Assembly (NCBI GenBank): GCA_006503475.1
Contig: RSEH01000167.1
Span: forward strand, 1-64,000
Reading direction: 5' to 3'
Source: Stentor roeselii
Lineage: Eukaryota; Ciliophora; Heterotrichea; Heterotrichida; Stentoridae
DNA: 64,000 nucleotides
The position numbers and the translations under genes were made by a program. Positions 61,201 to 64,000 of the stretch are shown here, in pieces; positions within the stretch are counted from its first letter, which is position 1, and each line of letters opens with the position of its first letter. A model generated the notes under the pieces. That model saw nothing but the letters and a program-made list of their open reading frames with translations. It made no database searches and had not been told where the DNA came from.

Positions 61201-62347
61201 TAACAATAAGGCATTTCCTCAAAAAATGTTTTTCAATGATTTGACTATTCTTTTCAACACCCTGAAAATTTTCCCTTTCATTTTTCTGATGATCTAATCC
61301 ACTCCCTTCATTTAATTTTTTTTTTACATCCTGGCTTTTTTTTCCATTTTTAACCTGAAAACTCTGCATTTTTTCAGCTATTCCCTTATCCTTCTCATGA
61401 TTTCCCTCAACTTTTTCAACAGCCCTGCCTTGAACCCGAAATTTTTTCTTTAACACCCTAATTTTCTGATCATTACTTTTTGCTCTTTCCTTATCACAAC
61501 TAAATTCTTGCCTCTTCCCAACACCCAAAGGTTTTCTAAGTCCTTCACTATTACTCTTCTGCGACTCAATCAAAATATTCAACCTTATAAGTCCCTCAGG
61601 TGTCTTAGGGGGTGTCAATAGTTCTATTCTCTGACTGAAATCTTCAGAATTATTCCTTTTTTTTCCATAAATCTCTTGAGCCAAACTATTCAGAAAGGTT
61701 GAAGTTTTTCCTTTAAAGCCTTCAGAACAGTCGAACTGTCCTGATCTGTTAAGACTTGGCCTTTTTGCAGAGCTTGGCCTTGTCGTAGACTTCAGTTTTG
61801 AGTAGTGCTGAGAAGGTGTCGGGCAGGTCATTTGTTTGCGTTTTCCAGCAGTTGAAGGCCTTTTGGATCTTTTGAAGTAATCTTTTTCTTTTGATGCATA
61901 GTTCATTGAGCTGGAAACTGAGAAAGGGAAACTTGGCTCGTTTATCAGTTGAAGGAATTCTTCTTGGAGAAGAGGCTTGTTGGAAGGTGGATCATCTGTC
62001 GCTGTGCATGGGTGAAGATCTTTTAGTTTGGAGTACTGAGTTAATAAATTAGAGTTTTTCACGTAGGGGATGATTTGGTCAGCTTTTGAGAGAAGTTTTA
62101 AGCATAAGGCGGTGTCTTGGTGGTTTTGGAAGTGCTTGATTAGGGTTAATAGAGTTGAAAAGGCTTTTGATGCGGTTTGAGGGGTGGAAATAAAGGAAAG
62201 AGATGTGGTCAATGTTTTTATGTCGGGTTGAAGAGATGAGAATATGCTTTGGGCTATTTTTTTTGAGATTTTTTGGCATAGGTCGGATATTTGGTTATCA
62301 AAAAATAGAACCTTTGGACTTTGTGCAGTTATGCGTTGTTTTTGCAT
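58271..62347 (-). CDS. Large IQ-motif protein with repeated beta-rich modules
   Basis: 1,358 aa. A helical N-terminus (1-110) is followed by a basic disordered region (about 150-370). A clear IQ motif lies at about 387-405 (IKIQAFFRGYLAREKF), a weaker one near 430, a basic helix near 757 and a second clear IQ motif at about 1084-1102 (KLQALIRGYKARRKVF). Between and after these lie several modules of 85-95 residues that look alike in pattern, with recurring ends such as SLRISYGSIV, RVKSGKIES and KLRISSGKIVLS. Calmodulin or centrin binding is inferred from the IQ motifs. I recognise no named family. Confidence 0.78.
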   Translation of the reverse strand: MQKQRITAQSPKVLFFDNQISDLCQKISKKIAQSIFSSLQPDIKTLTTSLSFISTPQTASKAFSTLLTLIKHFQNHQDTALCLKLLSKADQIIPYVKNSNLLTQYSKLKDLHPCTATDDPPSNKPLLQEEFLQLINEPSFPFSVSSSMNYASKEKDYFKRSKRPSTAGKRKQMTCPTPSQHYSKLKSTTRPSSAKRPSLNRSGQFDCSEGFKGKTSTFLNSLAQEIYGKKRNNSEDFSQRIELLTPPKTPEGLIRLNILIESQKSNSEGLRKPLGVGKRQEFSCDKERAKSNDQKIRVLKKKFRVQGRAVEKVEGNHEKDKGIAEKMQSFQVKNGKKSQDVKKKLNEGSGLDHQKNERENFQGVEKNSQIIEKHFLRKCLIVKKIISEEYLAAVIKIQAFFRGYLAREKFSLIKNRKKWEKSLVLLLEYHIFYIKIAKIQDSFRVFLETNEKKSSFDLSPQEMQNFSKSKFFLHEGILRYSQIQKKATESFLHFCSCESVINGKTVDVFFSINKKKTIIKAELQDEEKAFELTIPMTENKEIDYFIRNSVTNYLTISEGQLKLDYPKQISEKVLVFHVKCKQSKKNLTIFIYKVISCEGSQVEICIIDNSTPSRSVFFIPEENFLPFFENSIFPHNNSFIYFFAIDYKTPGKILEKLNFRFIESIKKQISQKDLIFRCFVNTSNKKKYLFECLHPDQILISSLQLSQSEINSLFRVKSGKIESSIEMILNNFTLKENSLIPIPVPKISTKKLTQSVDFLKLLKKVQLKFRARFKRNKKALENLEITSVFHQSKKIQGVIFNFNVFKVVQGLIIEVFSDQGCLAYKLIKNPLRYVSALNKIEDLHKLIDATTVIDNKIVITRAHADIYADDPENSFYIETNFIPDEEIENSEWPIFLIKELNYVSYILKATIDKQKSLIVKLISLKGNLSHLTRKFTHSEIVKHLGIYDPKSLIPSLRISYGSIVTSDLVRYSLPAAVDELLNVHIISKIAVRQGISMYLICATFVENTEIFEESEFKFYAKLNSSLEGCRKTTIGLSQAASITGIDQKAILAIAEHISKNMVVINSDEFYIDCSRPPVVLDKFVAKLQALIRGYKARRKVFIKLVFLFKENFKIQGSSFTILVYALFNKNYLAAIKGFDVFKSKLTEGFMEKFYRAGNKKVFVFEEVLKNLKNSDKKFTFLKESESRSPLRRRPTIELAKASVVPNLMNILKSNTIQTNEDYELVTTFSITPNLYTFYVKVYQNESRTFLEILVDDDVLTKNIGNYVKDFESFAKLIHVDIDRKKIIIEEKCILNRIVFIDGKKASIIIFKNKNGYFLDGCTLDHKRPSFIYLGDNAKINSVMTKLRISSGKIVLSHF

Positions 62348-62415
62348 GTTTAATTTAATGGGGTGATGAAATTGCTGATAGAAGACTTCAATAATAGATG
62401 AGGATATTAAAATGA

Positions 62416-63486
62416 TTATAAAGATTCCAGTTTAACCAAACTAAGACTTCCACAATTAACACAAAATTTGGAGTTATCAGAAACAAATCCACATCCATTA
62501 CATTGCAAAACAATTCTTTTAATCTCTAAATCATCCTGATAAATCTGCTTAAGACTAATTTTCCTTTCCATATTTCTCTTTCCAAATTTATCAAACCTAG
62601 CACTCTGGCCATTTTTCCCCTTTTTCTTCTTCCTCTGCACAGCAGGAGTATTAGAAACTCCGTGACCCAATCCAATTTCCTTAACTTCCCCATCATCATC
62701 TCTATTTTCTTCCCTAGACTCAGTCCTCGGCAAAGTCAAATCAATTTTTTTTTTCTTTAAAAAAATTCCATTCCCTTCATTTTTTCCAAAAATTTCCTTC
62801 ATCGACTTAACTTTTTTCACAGTCCTCTTCAAATTCAAAACAACAGGAGGAGGTTTCGGTTTATTTAAAATAAACTTACAGATCTCAATATGACTTTCCG
62901 CAATATTCGGAGCAAATTTCCTAGAACAATACTTACAAGGTAAATAATCCGCATAAACAGAAGTTTTTTTCGACTTTCGCAGTGATTCTATCAGTTGAAG
63001 ATGCTGCTTCTGCCATTTAGAATTCGGGTATTTCAGCAATGGAGGACTGCGCTTCGGAGAAACTCTTAAAGAATTCGGTCTTTCAGTGAAAGAAAGCAAA
63101 GGAAGGCGCTTTTTCGCCATGTCGAAGACAGGGCGCTTCTTAGAAGCCCATTGACAGGCCTGTTGATGTTTTTCAATCCTTTCCAGAAGAAACCGTCTTT
63201 TGCAGAACCTGCAGGTTCTGCATGTTTCAGAAGAGTCTTCCTGTACGATGTTCAGGGTGCGGGTTTCTTGAGAACAAGTTAAATAATGACTGGAAATCGT
63301 TGTTATTTCCACGTTTTCTTCACATTTTCCGCATCGGGTCCTTTCAGGTTGAAAGGTGACTTGAAGTCCAGGGTGGTATTTTTTATGATGTAGAAAAATA
63401 GTAGAAGACGAGAAATCTTTAAGACTTTTTATTTCTTACCAGTTTCCACAAGTGACTTTAACAAGTTTAGCACTTTCAACACTCAT
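62416..63486 (-). CDS. C2HC-type zinc-finger protein (one intron)
   Basis: Exons are 63440-63486 and 62416-63424; together they code 351 aa. The spliced N-terminus adds CGNC...HHKKYH and CGKC...HYLTC. Next come two C2HC fingers of the ZC2HC1 type (CRFCKRRFLLERIEKHQQAC and CKYCSRKFAPNIAESHIEIC), a basic linker and a C-terminal zinc ribbon (CNGCGFVSDNSKFCVNCG). So about five zinc sites are present. ZC2HC1-like proteins are common in ciliates and often linked to cilia or cytoskeleton; a function here is not known. Its ATG is 6 bp from the divergent dymeclin ATG. Confidence 0.82.
63425..63439 (-). other. 15-nt intron, phase 2
   Basis: On the minus strand it reads GTAAGAAATAAAAAG. Splicing completes the second Cys codon of a CGNC zinc knuckle. 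Unspliced reading meets TAA at once. Confidence 0.85.
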
Positions 63487-63492
63487 AATTAT
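63487..63492. promoter_or_regulatory. 6-bp spacer between divergent start codons
   Basis: AATTAT separates the ATG of the zinc-finger gene (minus, 63486) from the ATG of dymeclin (plus, 63493). Core promoters or leaders must overlap coding sequence, or both transcripts are almost leaderless. Confidence 0.7.
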
Positions 63493-64000
63493 ATGGGAGC
63501 CAACTCCTCCATCAGAGCTTTTAATGAAAATTTCTTGACTCGTATCAGGTCTGAATCAGGACTTTACGAAGACCCTTTATTCTGGAAAGGCCTTTTCGAG
63601 ACTTTATCACCTTTTGTGCAGATTCCAGACTTGTCACAAGTTTTAATGAGCCAGCCGATGAACTTGATACATGTTTGTCAACTTTCGACAGAATTTTTAG
63701 AAGTTGCTTGGCTGCAGGTTGAAGAATTGGGTGAAGGTTTAATAAGATCATGTGAAAACTCGCTGAACTTTTTGAGTTCTGTTGTTCCTGTCACTGTCGA
63801 GCTGAACAGGCTTGAGTTCTTTTGGGACTGCAACATGCGGGCTTATCGAAGTTTAAAAGCTTGTATTGGTTTGTTTTCGAGTCACTTTTTTGGATCTTCT
63901 GCTTCACAGACCATGACGATGAACCAGTTCACAACGCATACAATTGTGGAAAACTCGCAGATTTGTAATAAAAGACGTGAAATGATTGGAAAGGTTTTAG
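63493..64000 (+). CDS. DYM: Dymeclin, N-terminal part (runs off the window)
   Basis: 169 codons are open to the window end. The start MGANSSIRAFNENFL matches the N-myristoylated MGANSS start of dymeclin, and LYEDPLFWKGLFETLSPF corresponds to the ENDPFWNQLLSF region. Dymeclin is a Golgi-associated peripheral membrane protein of about 670 aa in traffic and Golgi organisation. About three quarters of the gene should lie beyond 64000. The start is fixed by the family-specific MGANSS. Confidence 0.85.
   Translation, partial: MGANSSIRAFNENFLTRIRSESGLYEDPLFWKGLFETLSPFVQIPDLSQVLMSQPMNLIHVCQLSTEFLEVAWLQVEELGEGLIRSCENSLNFLSSVVPVTVELNRLEFFWDCNMRAYRSLKACIGLFSSHFFGSSASQTMTMNQFTTHTIVENSQICNKRREMIGKVL

Noticed and set aside
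1-64000. A genome-wide reassigned code (TAA/TAG as Gln or TGA as Trp)
   Set aside because: Conserved genes end properly at TAA, TAG and TGA at family-typical lengths and use CAA/CAG for Gln throughout.

Overview
The window reads as macronuclear DNA of a heterotrich ciliate close to Stentor. Four things point there. Long frames are open in the standard code, and TAA, TAG and TGA all serve as stops. All seven introns I could place are exactly 15 nt long and run from GT to AG. Gene spacing is extremely tight. Products include ciliary and surface-protein families typical of ciliates. No tRNA, rRNA, CRISPR array or complete transposon was recognised.

Left third (1-21.4 kb): gene-poor and AT-rich. 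It is dominated by two giant tandem paralogues on the minus strand (start codons at 10418 and 18440). Each codes for a secreted or surface protein with a signal peptide, concanavalin/LamG-like domains, furin/EGF-receptor-type cysteine repeats and a C-terminal multi-pass membrane region. The right copy (2,271 aa after splicing one intron) looks whole. The left copy has a longer cysteine array (about 26 units), but its membrane region is cut off by an in-frame TAG and is further damaged, although two 15-nt introns still look intact. The first 0.7 kb holds coding-like sequence with several in-frame stops. A RING/coiled-coil gene and long empty spacers follow.

Right two thirds (21.4-64 kb): about 27 densely packed genes. 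Recognisable products are a degenerate ATP synthase alpha-like protein, TBC1D31, the replication licensing factor CDT1, an Mpv17-family protein, BLOC1S1, calcineurin A, a Sec1/Munc18 protein, a DYRK kinase, mannose-1-phosphate guanylyltransferase, a RING-H2 membrane protein, a cGMP-dependent protein kinase with four cyclic-nucleotide domains, a LITAF-like protein, an ABCG half transporter, mitochondrial GrpE, a NEK kinase, the ciliary protein DLEC1/CFAP81, an IQ-motif protein, a C2HC zinc-finger protein and the start of dymeclin. Membrane traffic (Sec1/Munc18, TBC1D31, BLOC1S1, dymeclin, LITAF-like) and cilia or centrosome (DLEC1, NEK, TBC1D31) are well represented. Nothing suggests an operon or a single pathway.

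Structures of special interest are divergent start codons only 6 and 15 bp apart, a perfect 24-bp palindrome filling the 28-bp spacer between divergent Sec1/Munc18 and DYRK genes, convergent genes that abut or overlap, a run of roughly 76-bp repeats each carrying the heterotrich telomere-like motif GGGTGTTA, and an in-frame stop codon in every 15-nt intron. Domain and family names come from my memory of the families, not from a search.
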